Shown piece by piece: positions 27,318 through 35,824 of a stretch of 64,000 bases of DNA. The DNA comes from Planctomycetota bacterium. Lineage in GTDB: Bacteria > Planctomycetota > Phycisphaerae > Phycisphaerales > SM1A02. The stretch's first letter is position 1; the number at the start of each line of letters is the position of its first letter. The notes under the pieces are model-generated. The model saw only the letters and a program-made list of their open reading frames with translations, ran no database searches and was not told the origin of the DNA. The translations under genes and the position numbers were made by a program. The stretch lies in contig QWPW01000011.1 of NCBI GenBank assembly GCA_003671025.1, positions 1-64,000 on the forward strand, given 5' to 3'.

Positions 27318-29318
27318 ATGCTCACCGCTGAGAAACCCGCAACTGCCTATTCATTGACCGACGCCGCTGCTCGCGCGACCCACGCTTTGATCGAGAAATA
27401 TGGGCAAACGCATGCGACTGCGATTCGCAGCGGTGTCGCGCTCGTTGCAAAGCGCTGGAGCGCCGCCGACGGTGATGCCGCGCAATTCGAGGAGTTCTGC
27501 GTCAAGCATTTTGTTGCTGACAGCAACGAGCGCACGCGTCTGCTGCTGCGGCTCGAGCAGGCGATGGAGCAGATCGACGGCCATCTCTACGAAATGCGAC
27601 GCACCCTGCGCCGCCATCACGATTTGCGCGGCGATGAGTTTCCTGGCGTCGATGACATCTTGGCGCAATTCAATTGCTCGCCTGATATCTCCGAGCAGTT
27701 GTACAAGCAGAAGATCGCGCATCTTGCGCTGCTCAACTTCCCCAAAGTCACGCTTGACATCATGCTCAAAGATGGCGCCGCGTGGAGCGACGAGGAGTGG
27801 GCGGCGGCGCGCGTCGCGTTGAGCTTTGGACCACGCATCCCCGCAGAACTCGCGGAGCGCGGCAGCAAAGTCTCGTTTCACGCAGGCAAGTTTGTCGCGG
27901 ACTTTCACGTTCCCGTGGGCTCAATGGTGGATGACCAAGGCAAGCGATGGTTTGACGCTGATCGCAAACTCATCGCGCATTGGTTGGTGCGCGAAGAAAT
28001 CAAGGCTGGATACGGCGACGTTGACGGCGTGCACAAACAGCGCGCGCTGTCGTGGGTGATGGCCCGTCACATCGATGGAAGTATTCCCGCGAGCATCATG
28101 AACGGACGCACCGGCGCGCTGGAAACGCGCGCATGGAATCCGCACGCCAACACGCTCGATGGCGTCGCCGCGAGCGAGCTCTTTGGACTCGAACGCTACG
28201 AACAATGGATCGCGCAATTTCACATGGCGCGCGAGTTTGATCCGTACTACCCCGACGAACCCACCGCGATCGCGCGCAAGTTTGCGCTCGAGCGTGAGAT
28301 GCCTGAGCACGAAGTCGAGCAGCTGATGATCGCGCTGCTGGAATCGCCCGTGCGTCAAGATCTCGCTCGATTCCTCGGCAAAAAGGTGGGTCGCGCGCTC
28401 GAGCCATTCGACATCTACTTCGATGATGTGGTCGAAGCGAAGCCCGCGACCGAAATGAACGCAGCAGTGCGCGCGCGTTTTTCTAGCGGCAAAGATCTTG
28501 AGGCAAAGCTCCCGACACTGCTTCGCGAGTTGGGCTACAGCGACAGCGACGCCGACTTCTTAGGCAGCCACATTCGCGTGGAGATTTGCAAAGGCGCTGG
28601 CCACGCGATGCGTCCCTATCTCAAGGGCTACGGCGCGTGGCTGCGCACGTCGAGTCTCGAGAGCGAACTCGGTTGGGATGGTTTCGACACCGCGATGCAC
28701 GAGCTCGGGCACAACCTCGAGCAACTGTGTTCGACCTACTTTGTCTCGCGCCCTGCGCTGCGTGGCGTTCCCAACACTGCGTGCACCGAGGCGTTTGCGT
28801 TTCTCTATCAGTCGTTGGCCAAGCGCGTGCTCGGCGTTGAAAGCGCAGCCGAAGCAGAGCGACAATTCGCCGTCGATTCGGTGGGCACGATGCTCGCCGC
28901 GTGCCAGATTGCCGGACCGTCGCTGCTCGAATTGCGCGTATGGCGCTGGCTGTACGCCAATCCGCAAGCAACGGCGAGCGCGTTACGCGACGAGGTCCTG
29001 CGCGTCGCCGACGACCTGTGGGCGCGCTACTACCAGCGTGATTTCGGCGCTGATCCCTATCGCATTCTCGCCGCGTATCAGCACATGATCGCGCATCCGC
29101 TCTATCTGCCTGACTACACGCTTGGCCACGTCATGAGCCATCAGATTCGCTCGAGCATGCGCGGGAAAGATCTTGCTGCCGAAACCAAGCGCATCACCTC
29201 GCTTGGCTGCGTGACGCCTGATTTGTGGATGCGTCGCGCCGTCGGCAGCGCCGTTTCTGCCGAGGTTCTCGCGCGCGATGCGGCCATCGGCGTCCGATTG
29301 CTCATGCAAAGTGCCTAA
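27318..29318 (+). CDS. Gluzincin-type zinc metallopeptidase
   Basis: The 666-residue protein has the zinc motif HELGHN near residue 460, within GFDTAMHELGHNLEQL, and a downstream TEAFAFLYQ helix that would give the third ligand, Glu. The mostly helical architecture and the position of the motif in the C-terminal third recall M3 oligopeptidases, but I cannot place it in a named family. There is no signal peptide, so it is probably cytoplasmic and acts on peptides. It lies between the kinase operon and a second sigma-like gene, and no functional link is evident. Confidence 0.78.
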   Translation: MLTAEKPATAYSLTDAAARATHALIEKYGQTHATAIRSGVALVAKRWSAADGDAAQFEEFCVKHFVADSNERTRLLLRLEQAMEQIDGHLYEMRRTLRRHHDLRGDEFPGVDDILAQFNCSPDISEQLYKQKIAHLALLNFPKVTLDIMLKDGAAWSDEEWAAARVALSFGPRIPAELAERGSKVSFHAGKFVADFHVPVGSMVDDQGKRWFDADRKLIAHWLVREEIKAGYGDVDGVHKQRALSWVMARHIDGSIPASIMNGRTGALETRAWNPHANTLDGVAASELFGLERYEQWIAQFHMAREFDPYYPDEPTAIARKFALEREMPEHEVEQLMIALLESPVRQDLARFLGKKVGRALEPFDIYFDDVVEAKPATEMNAAVRARFSSGKDLEAKLPTLLRELGYSDSDADFLGSHIRVEICKGAGHAMRPYLKGYGAWLRTSSLESELGWDGFDTAMHELGHNLEQLCSTYFVSRPALRGVPNTACTEAFAFLYQSLAKRVLGVESAAEAERQFAVDSVGTMLAACQIAGPSLLELRVWRWLYANPQATASALRDEVLRVADDLWARYYQRDFGADPYRILAAYQHMIAHPLYLPDYTLGHVMSHQIRSSMRGKDLAAETKRITSLGCVTPDLWMRRAVGSAVSAEVLARDAAIGVRLLMQSA

Positions 29319-29448
29319 ACCCTGCTGACTTCGGATTTTCCGCGCAGAAGGGTCCACGGTTTTGTCTCTTCTCCAATGCGGAGCGAATTGCGGGCGGTTG
29401 CCTGTCGATATCGCGTTTCCGACTGCGACCTGTTTCTCGACGAACGCG

Positions 29449-30252
29449 ATGAGCACGACTCCCGAGCACAACTCCAACTCTTCACAGCGCGCCACGGCCA
29501 GCGCGGCTGCGAGCGCCTCGGCGCAAGTGTTCGGAGAAACTGTGTCGGTCGCCACGCCGCGCGTCACGACCAAACGCGATTCATTCCCGCTCACGCAACG
29601 AGGTTGGTTGGTCGCGCAACTCGCGCAAGGAACCGACGGACTCGCGCGCATCAACAACTACGTCATGGAGACGTACTCCGAACCGCTGAGCAATTATGTC
29701 GCAGGTTCGAGCTTTCGTTCGATGGGATCGGCGAAAGATCTCGTGAGTGGATTCTTCGCGTCGCGCTTGTCGCAGCTGGGGTACTTCGAGCGCTGGATCG
29801 AAAGCGAACTCCCGCTCCGACGTTGGTTGATCAACGGATTTCTCTTTCATCTCCAAGAGGAGACGCGGCGCATCAGGACCGAACGCGTTGACGCGCTTCC
29901 AACGATTTCTTCTGCAGAACCAGCCACTTCTGAGCATGACGCGGTCGAGCAATTCGATCGTTTGTGGGCCGCTTCGATGGTGCGCAGTGCCGCAGGCAAC
30001 GCACGCGAGCGTTGCGCCACCGAGGGGTTCGCGATGCACTGGGATATGTTCGAGCGTCACTTCATCGGCGGACTTTCGTACTCGGGACTTTCGCAAGAGT
30101 TCACTGTGACCGGCGGTCAAGCCGCGAGCATGGTGCGCACCGCATCGATTCGATTTCGACAAGCAGTCGTCGATCTTTTGCTGAGAGATGGCGCGACCGA
30201 AGACGAACTTGATGAGGAAGTGACGCGTCTGATGCGCGCACTCAGGCCGTAA
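29449..30252 (+). CDS. Divergent sigma-70-like (ECF) factor, copy B
   Basis: This 267-residue protein is a paralogue of the factor at 26094-26849. The two align over SSFRSMGSAKDLVSGFFASR against TSFRSLGEPRDIVAGYFASR, over RRWLINGFLFHL against SRWLVNGLNFFL, and over the C-terminal helix ASMVRTASIRFRQAVVDLLL. This copy has an additional Ser/Ala-rich N-terminus and, unlike copy A, no kinase gene beside it. ATG 29449 is preferred to the frame-opening codon 29362, since the extension has no counterpart in the paralogue. An unknown 150-residue protein follows after 160 bp. Confidence 0.7.
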   Translation: MSTTPEHNSNSSQRATASAAASASAQVFGETVSVATPRVTTKRDSFPLTQRGWLVAQLAQGTDGLARINNYVMETYSEPLSNYVAGSSFRSMGSAKDLVSGFFASRLSQLGYFERWIESELPLRRWLINGFLFHLQEETRRIRTERVDALPTISSAEPATSEHDAVEQFDRLWAASMVRSAAGNARERCATEGFAMHWDMFERHFIGGLSYSGLSQEFTVTGGQAASMVRTASIRFRQAVVDLLLRDGATEDELDEEVTRLMRALRP

Positions 30253-30412
30253 CAAACGCGAGGAAGCACCCGAGGTCTCTGCAGCAATGCCTGCAACCGT
30301 GAGCACATTTTGGGGGTGGCGATGGTGATGCGTACTTTCGCGCCCACCGAGCAAGATTCAGACTGATCAACGAACGTTCCTTTTTTTGCGGTACGAACGC
30401 TGAAGACCCCAT

Positions 30413-30865
30413 ATGAGCACGCTTGATGAAAAATTTTCCCCGCTGCGACTTCTTGCAGCGCTGATCGACGAAACCGACCCCGTGTTGGTGCGTTTGGTGG
30501 ATCGCGCTCGACGCGTCGATGGATTGCTGCCCACGCGCGCCGCGCTCGAAGCTGGCCCGCTGAGCGTCGCCGGTGATACGGTCGAGTTGTTCTATCTCGG
30601 CGCGGCCTCCGATGAGGATTACCTTCACGCACAAACTGCATGCGAAGCGATGTGCGCCTTCGGTACGACCGCGGAACGCGAGTTGGCGACGCTCTCGCTG
30701 GCCGTGCTCGAAGCGAGTTCGATCGTCTATCGCCAGCGTTTCATCGTCTCGCGAACGACCGTCGAAGCGGACGCGCGACTTGCTTCTGCGGCCGCTGCAT
30801 CCATCGCGCCGTGGCAACGATTGGTCGCGAGTGCCATGCGCGCGACGATGCGCATTTCCGCTTGA
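30413..30865 (+). CDS. Hypothetical protein (150 aa)
   Basis: The protein is not recognised. It is predicted to be almost all helical, with Ala/Leu-rich amphipathic stretches (LLAALIDETDPVLVRLVDRA and ELATLSLAVLEASSIVYRQR), and has no signal or membrane segment. The pattern would suit a small regulatory or scaffold protein. It is monocistronic or the second gene after the copy B sigma-like factor and ends at a bidirectional terminator. No link to that factor can be shown from sequence. Confidence 0.6.
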   Translation: MSTLDEKFSPLRLLAALIDETDPVLVRLVDRARRVDGLLPTRAALEAGPLSVAGDTVELFYLGAASDEDYLHAQTACEAMCAFGTTAERELATLSLAVLEASSIVYRQRFIVSRTTVEADARLASAAAASIAPWQRLVASAMRATMRISA

Positions 30866-30908
30866 ATCGCCCCGCACGCACACGTTCGCGTGCGTGACAC
30901 AGATCACC

Positions 30909-30948
30909 AAAAAAAATCAGGACGCCGCGAAGGCGCCCTGATTTCTTT
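30909..30948. terminator. Bidirectional terminator between the 150-aa gene and iscA
   Basis: An 11-of-12-bp stem (30915-30926 with 30932-30943) has an A-run on its left and a T-rich run on its right, so it can stop transcription coming from either side. Confidence 0.85.
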
Positions 30949-30975
30949 AATCGAAACATTTTTGAGTGCGAGTAC

Positions 30976-31008
30976 TGATCAAGCACTGATCAGGCCGTGA
31001 TCAGGCAC
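30976..31008 (-). repeat. Three 11-bp repeats overlapping the iscA stop codon
   Basis: The plus-strand units TGATCAAGCAC, TGATCAGGCCG and TGATCAGGCAC lie head to tail. The last contains the iscA stop codon (31001-31003, read as TGA on the minus strand). Each carries the palindrome TGATCA, so the array looks alike on both strands. Confidence 0.85.
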
Positions 31009-31432
31009 TGAAGCTCGAACCGCAACCGCACGTCGAAGTCGAATTGGGATTGTTGAACACAAACCCGCTGCCCATGATCTCGTCCTTGTAGTCAATGGTG
31101 GTGCCATTGAGGTAGAGGTAACTCTTGGGGTCGCACACGACTGTGACGGTGAATGGACCATCGGTCGCTACCGAGGCGTCAACTGCGATGGCCGTTCCGC
31201 CGCCGTTTGCATCGGCAGTGGCCGAGGCGCTCTCGGCAATTCGGTTGTAGGTGAAACTCCACGCCTCATCAGAGTCCTTCTGGACTTCAGTGAGGTCGAG
31301 TGTGTAATTGAATCCGGAGCAACCTCCACCTTTGACGCCCACGCGGAGCTTCATGGTGGATGGCTCAAAGCCGTGCTCGGCGATGATCTGATCGATGCGG
31401 CGCGCGGCTGTTTCGGTGACGTTTACTGGCAT
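31001..31432 (-). CDS. iscA: A-type iron-sulfur carrier IscA/ErpA with an insertion
   Basis: This A-type carrier has the three conserved Cys in GGGCSGFNY and STCGCGSSF and delivers Fe-S clusters to target proteins. At 143 residues it is about 35 longer than usual. The extra part lies in the middle, where AESASATADANGGGTAIAVD replaces a short turn before DPKSYLYLNGTTIDY. There is an additional Cys just before DPKS. It is the last gene of the iscS-iscU-iscA unit, 87 bp after iscU. An AAGG site lies upstream of the ATG. Confidence 0.93.
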   Translation of the reverse strand: MPVNVTETAARRIDQIIAEHGFEPSTMKLRVGVKGGGCSGFNYTLDLTEVQKDSDEAWSFTYNRIAESASATADANGGGTAIAVDASVATDGPFTVTVVCDPKSYLYLNGTTIDYKDEIMGSGFVFNNPNSTSTCGCGSSFSA

Positions 31433-31519
31433 TGTGAACCTTGTAGTACGGGCCCGTGAGATTGGGCGATGTGTTTCGAACGACTCGGATGCGTCGAGTG
31501 TGGACGCATCAAACTTTAG

Positions 31520-31942
31520 TTAGTGCGTCGTCGCGGTTGCGGCCGCGATTCCGTTCTTCGCCTTGTAGTCGGCGATAGCGCTGCGGATGGAATCTTCCGC
31601 GAGCACTGAGCAGTGAATCTTGACGGGAGGAAGACTGAGCTCTTCCACGATTTGCGTGTTGCGAATGGTGAGCGCTTCGTCAACGGACTTGCCCTTGATC
31701 CATTCGGTCGCGAGCGAAGAACTCGCAATCGCCGAGCCGCAACCGAAGCATTTGAACTTCGCGTCTTCGATGACGCCCTGTTCATTGATGCGAATCTGAA
31801 GCTGCATCACGTCGCCGCACTCGGGTGCGCCCACGATGCCCACGCCGACGTCCTTGCGCAACGCGACTTCTTTGGAAGTTCCGAAGCTGCCGACGTTGCG
31901 TGGACGCTGATAATGATCGATGACTTTTTCGCTGTATGCCAT
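31520..31942 (-). CDS. iscU: Fe-S cluster scaffold protein IscU
   Basis: The 140-residue scaffold on which Fe-S clusters are built has the cluster ligands Cys in APECGDVM, KCFGCGSAIASSSLATEW and PPVKIHCSVLAEDSI. The N-terminal YSEKVIDHYQRPRNVGSF is a good match to bacterial IscU rather than SufU, and no zinc-site insertion of SufU is present. It lies between iscS and iscA. The chaperones HscA/HscB, ferredoxin and IscR, present in the proteobacterial operon, are absent here. Confidence 0.96.
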   Translation of the reverse strand: MAYSEKVIDHYQRPRNVGSFGTSKEVALRKDVGVGIVGAPECGDVMQLQIRINEQGVIEDAKFKCFGCGSAIASSSLATEWIKGKSVDEALTIRNTQIVEELSLPPVKIHCSVLAEDSIRSAIADYKAKNGIAAATATTH

Positions 31943-32050
31943 GTGATTTGCTTCACTTTCGGAGCACGCCTCGGTGGCGCGCGTGGGTTGGATTTGTGTT
32001 GTTCTACTTCTGCCGTACTCAAATTTCGATGCCGAACTTCGGCCCGTCGC

Positions 32051-33289
32051 TCAGTGTGTCTGCCAGACAATCTTGGAGACGTCGATGCCTTCGTTATGCA
32101 AGTCCCACAACGGGCTCATGGTGCGCAGGTGCTCGACGGCTTTCACAATCGCGTTGATGGCGTAGTCGACTTCTTCTTCATTCGACCAACGGCCCAGCGA
32201 AAGTCGCAGCGATGAGTGCGCGAGTTCGTCACCCACTCCGAGACTCTTGAGCACGTAGCTCGGCTCAAGGCTCGCACTGGTGCATGCTGAACCGCTCGAG
32301 CACGCGATGTCTTTGATTCCCATCAACAACGACTCGCCTTCGACGAAGCCGAACGAGATGTTGGTGAGTTGCGGCAGACGACGCTCGGCGTGACCGTTCA
32401 CTTGCACCACTGGAAGACGCGCGCTGAGTTCGCGTTCGAATTTCAGTCGCAGTGCCAAGAGGCGCTCGCGCTCGGAATCCATCTCTAGCCGCGACAATTC
32501 GCATGCTTTTCCAAATCCGACGATGCCAGGAATATTGAGCGTGCCCGAACGCATGCCGCGCTCGTGACCGCCGCCATCCTGACTCGCCTCGAGGCGCACG
32601 CGCGGATTGCGGCGACGCACATAGAGCGCCGCCACTCCCTTTGGTCCATAGATCTTGTGTCCCGACCACGAGAGCAGATCGATGTGATCACGCTCCACGT
32701 CGGTAGGCATCCTGCCAACCCATTGCGTCGCATCGGTATGGAAGATCACGCCGCGCGAGTTGCACAGCTCGCCGATTTCGGGCACTTCGTTGATGGTGCC
32801 GATCTCGTTGTTGGCCCACATGATGGTGACGAGAATCGTGTCCTCGCGCATCGCCGCTGCAACCATCGCGCGTGTGATCACGCCATCGGCTGGTGGTTCG
32901 AGATAGGTGACGTCGAAGCCTTCGGTTTCCAATCGCTTGCAGGGATCGAGCACTGCTTTGTGTTCGTGCTGCGCAGTGATGATGTGACCGCGACCGGTGG
33001 TTCCCGATGGGCCCTTCGCGTACATGCGCGCCGCGCCTTTGATGGCGAGGTTGTTCGACTCGGTCGCACCGCTGGTCCACACGATCTCTTTCGGCGTCGC
33101 GCCGATGAGCGCGGCGGCTTGCTCGCGTGCGAGGTCGACCGCCTCTTCGCTCTCCCAACCAAACTTGTGATTACGGCTCGAAGAATTGCCGAATTTCTCG
33201 GTGAAATACGGCAGCATGGCCTCGACGACGCGAGGGTCCGTGCGTGTCGTGGAAGCGTTGTCCATGTAGATGGGCAATTTGACTGCCAT
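32051..33289 (-). CDS. iscS: Cysteine desulfurase IscS
   Basis: This 412-residue PLP enzyme removes sulfur from cysteine and passes it to IscU. Visible features are LPIYMDNASTT at the N-terminus, TSGATESNNLAIKG, QHEHKAVLDP, the PLP lysine in SWSGHKIYGPKG and the persulfide Cys loop ACSSGSACTSASLEPS. ATG 33289 is the start because AGGAG lies 8 nt upstream and LPIYMDN follows within a few codons; the longer frame to 33436 is not supported. It heads the iscSUA unit and is divergent from panC across 244 bp. Confidence 0.96.
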   Translation of the reverse strand: MAVKLPIYMDNASTTRTDPRVVEAMLPYFTEKFGNSSSRNHKFGWESEEAVDLAREQAAALIGATPKEIVWTSGATESNNLAIKGAARMYAKGPSGTTGRGHIITAQHEHKAVLDPCKRLETEGFDVTYLEPPADGVITRAMVAAAMREDTILVTIMWANNEIGTINEVPEIGELCNSRGVIFHTDATQWVGRMPTDVERDHIDLLSWSGHKIYGPKGVAALYVRRRNPRVRLEASQDGGGHERGMRSGTLNIPGIVGFGKACELSRLEMDSERERLLALRLKFERELSARLPVVQVNGHAERRLPQLTNISFGFVEGESLLMGIKDIACSSGSACTSASLEPSYVLKSLGVGDELAHSSLRLSLGRWSNEEEVDYAINAIVKAVEHLRTMSPLWDLHNEGIDVSKIVWQTH

Positions 33290-33533
33290 CGGCATTACTC
33301 CTAATTCGGCGGTGATTGGTCGCAGCTGGCTCCACGCAATGCGGAGCGTCTTGTTGCGACGCAGTCTCATCATACGCACTCCGCGCCAACAAAGCAGTGA
33401 GAAGTGCGCGGTTAGACTCGCGAAGTTCAACTTCAAACGTGACCACTCACCGCTTCAAACGCAGCACATCAACGCGACGCCCGCGAAGAGTGAACTGATC
33501 GAATTGCCGCAAAATTCAGCCCACTTCTCGCCG

Positions 33534-34397
33534 ATGCGCCTCATCGAAGATCCCGCACAACTCACCGACGCTTCCTTGCTCCACTGCAGCTTTGTGCCCA
33601 CGATGGGTGCGTTGCACGCGGGCCACGGTTCGCTTGTGACGCGCGCGATGCGCGACGGTCGACCGGTGGTGGTGAGCATCTTTGTGAACCCAACCCAGTT
33701 CGGCCCTAACGAGGATTACGCCCGATATCCGCGCACCCTCGATGCCGACTGCGCGCTGATGGAATCAATCGGCGTGAGCGCGGTGTTCCTGCCGTCGGTA
33801 GAGGCGATCTATCCCATGGGCTTAGAGGCGTCGCACCTCTGCGCGGCACAACTCGTGTTGCCCGAAGTCGCGACGCGACCGCAGCTTGAAGACGCGTCTC
33901 GCAAGAATCATTTCGGAGGCGTCGCGCTGGTGGTCGCTCGGCTGTTTGATCTTGTGCGTCCGCTTGCGGCGTATTTCGGCGAGAAAGACTTTCAACAACT
34001 GCGGCTGATCGAAGCGATGGTGGCCGCCGACCGCGCACGCTTTCCCGATCTGCGCATCGAACGCTGCGCCACCATGCGCGAGCCTGATGGCCTGGCAATG
34101 TCGAGTCGCAATCGCTACCTCGCACCCGAGGCGCGGCGCAGCGCACTCGCGCTTTCGCAAGCGCTTTTCGCGGCAAATGAAGCAAAAAACATCGCACACG
34201 CCGAGCGCGCGATGCGCGAGATTCTCGACGCACAGTCGATTGAGACAGAGTATGCGGTCGTCCGTGATGAGCGCACGCTCATGCCTGTGGACCAAGCCGA
34301 CATCGCTGCGCGCGCGCGTCCGTTGCGCGCTCTCATCGCTGCGCGCGTGGGCAACACGCGACTCATCGACAACATGCAGCTGACCTTGCGCGCGTGA
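33534..34397 (+). CDS. panC: Pantoate-beta-alanine ligase
   Basis: This 287-residue enzyme makes pantothenate, the precursor of coenzyme A. The nucleotide site FVPTMGALHAGHGSLV is clear, as are VSIFVNPTQFGPNEDYARYP, the FGEKDFQQL KMSKS-like region and DGLAMSSRNRYL. ATG 33534 fits the family N-terminus (MRLIEDPAQL); the reading frame opens further upstream but with no conserved sequence. The thioredoxin-like gene follows after 85 bp on the same strand. No other pan gene is in the window. Confidence 0.95.
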   Translation: MRLIEDPAQLTDASLLHCSFVPTMGALHAGHGSLVTRAMRDGRPVVVSIFVNPTQFGPNEDYARYPRTLDADCALMESIGVSAVFLPSVEAIYPMGLEASHLCAAQLVLPEVATRPQLEDASRKNHFGGVALVVARLFDLVRPLAAYFGEKDFQQLRLIEAMVAADRARFPDLRIERCATMREPDGLAMSSRNRYLAPEARRSALALSQALFAANEAKNIAHAERAMREILDAQSIETEYAVVRDERTLMPVDQADIAARARPLRALIAARVGNTRLIDNMQLTLRA

Positions 34398-34482
34398 TGA
34401 TGTGCGCAATCGCGCGTGTTTTTGCGGAGCACTCTCGATAGAGCGCACGCGACGACCTGTACACTCAAGTCTGGAGACCACT

Positions 34483-35730
34483 ATGCGATTGACCACGCTT
34501 TCAAACCGCGCCCTTCTCGTTTCACTCGCGCTCACCTGCGCGTCACCTCTGTCATCTGCCCTCGCGCAAGACAACAGCAAGCCGCCTGTGCGCGATCCCG
34601 CCGCACAGCGCCAAGCAGCGAAGGACGCGAAGGAATCGGAGCGCGCTGCGAAAGATGCTGCACGCGCGAAGTTGAAGTGGTTCGAGAAAGTCGACAAGGA
34701 TGACAAAGCGGCGGCAGATGCTCCACTTGGCTTCGCAATGCCCGCGCTTCCTGCGGCGGACGAGCGCATCAACGCGGACTTCAAAGACATCGCCGACCTG
34801 CGCGGCAAAGTCGTGGTCGTGCAAACATTCACCACCAAAAACGCGGCGGGATTGATCGCGCCAGAAGAAGCGCGTGTCGCCGCAGAAGCGGCCAAACTCA
34901 AGACCGATGATTTTGTGGTGATCGCTGTGCACACGCCAGAAGGTGTCGACAAGGCGAAGGCCGCGATCGAGAAGCGCAAGTACACGATGGCCGTCGTGCT
35001 TGATAGCGATGGAACGCTGTGCGACGAACTCGGCGCCTTTCGCCGACCCTTGGCCTACCTCGTCGATCGTCAAGGCAACGTGCGCTACAGCTGCCTCTCT
35101 GCGGAGGGCATCACCAACGGACTCAAAGAACTCGCGGCAGAAACATTCGACGCGACGGTTGAAGCGAAGAAGCGTGACGCGATCATCGCCGTCGACACTT
35201 CGGTGCCGTTTCCCCAGTTCTCCGAGCCCGTCAGCAACGGCGTGGATCTGCGCGGAAAGCCTGGCCCCGCGCTCGTGGTCAAGAAATGGTGGAACGCCGC
35301 GCCAAACCTGAACGGCAAACTTGCGGTGGTTGATTTTTGGGCCACGTGGTGTAAGCCTTGCCGCGAATCGATTCCACACTTGAATGATCTCGCGCGCAGT
35401 TACCCCAATGATGTTGCGTGCATGGGCATCACTGATGAGAGCAGCAGCAACTTCGATGAGGGCTGTCTCAAGCACAAACTCAAGAAGGGCGACTTCGAGT
35501 ACGCCGTCGGGCTTGACTCCGATGCGACGATGAAGGGCTTCTTCAAAATCGGCGGAATCCCCTGCGCAGTGGTGATTTCTTCGGATGGCATCGTGCGCTG
35601 GCAGGGACATCCGATGTCGCTCAACGCTGGCGTGATTGACTCGCTCGTCGCAGCGAATCGATCGCTGCTAACCAAGGGTGGCTCTGCGGGCAACACCACT
35701 GCGAATCGTTGGTCCAAAGCCAAGCGCTGA
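34483..35730 (+). CDS. Secreted protein with two thioredoxin-like domains
   Basis: The 415-residue protein has a signal peptide ending near SALAQ and a Lys/Ala/Glu-rich stretch. A first thioredoxin-like fold (about residues 85-215) lacks CxxC: VVVQTFTTKNAAGLI stands where the active site should be. The second domain has a full redox site, VVDFWATWCKPCRESIPH, and the cis-Pro loop GGIPCAV. It resembles TlpA/ResA-like periplasmic thiol oxidoreductases. GGAG lies 7 nt before ATG 34483. A 12-bp inverted repeat with a weak T-stretch lies 48 bp after the stop. Confidence 0.88.
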   Translation: MRLTTLSNRALLVSLALTCASPLSSALAQDNSKPPVRDPAAQRQAAKDAKESERAAKDAARAKLKWFEKVDKDDKAAADAPLGFAMPALPAADERINADFKDIADLRGKVVVVQTFTTKNAAGLIAPEEARVAAEAAKLKTDDFVVIAVHTPEGVDKAKAAIEKRKYTMAVVLDSDGTLCDELGAFRRPLAYLVDRQGNVRYSCLSAEGITNGLKELAAETFDATVEAKKRDAIIAVDTSVPFPQFSEPVSNGVDLRGKPGPALVVKKWWNAAPNLNGKLAVVDFWATWCKPCRESIPHLNDLARSYPNDVACMGITDESSSNFDEGCLKHKLKKGDFEYAVGLDSDATMKGFFKIGGIPCAVVISSDGIVRWQGHPMSLNAGVIDSLVAANRSLLTKGGSAGNTTANRWSKAKR

Positions 35731-35778
35731 CGCCCAGCGGCGAAGCGCTCACGCGAACAACTCAATGACCCACAACCC

Positions 35779-35812
35779 AACGCCCGACGCCTTTTGCGTC
35801 GGGCGTTATCTT
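35779..35812 (+). terminator. Possible terminator before the methyltransferase gene
   Basis: Perfect 12-bp stem (35779-35790 with 35796-35807) and 5-nt loop, but followed only by ATCTTGT, so it may act weakly or as a processing or attenuating stem. It ends 13 bp before the next start codon. Confidence 0.5.
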
Positions 35813-35824
35813 GTGCCCCCTCAC

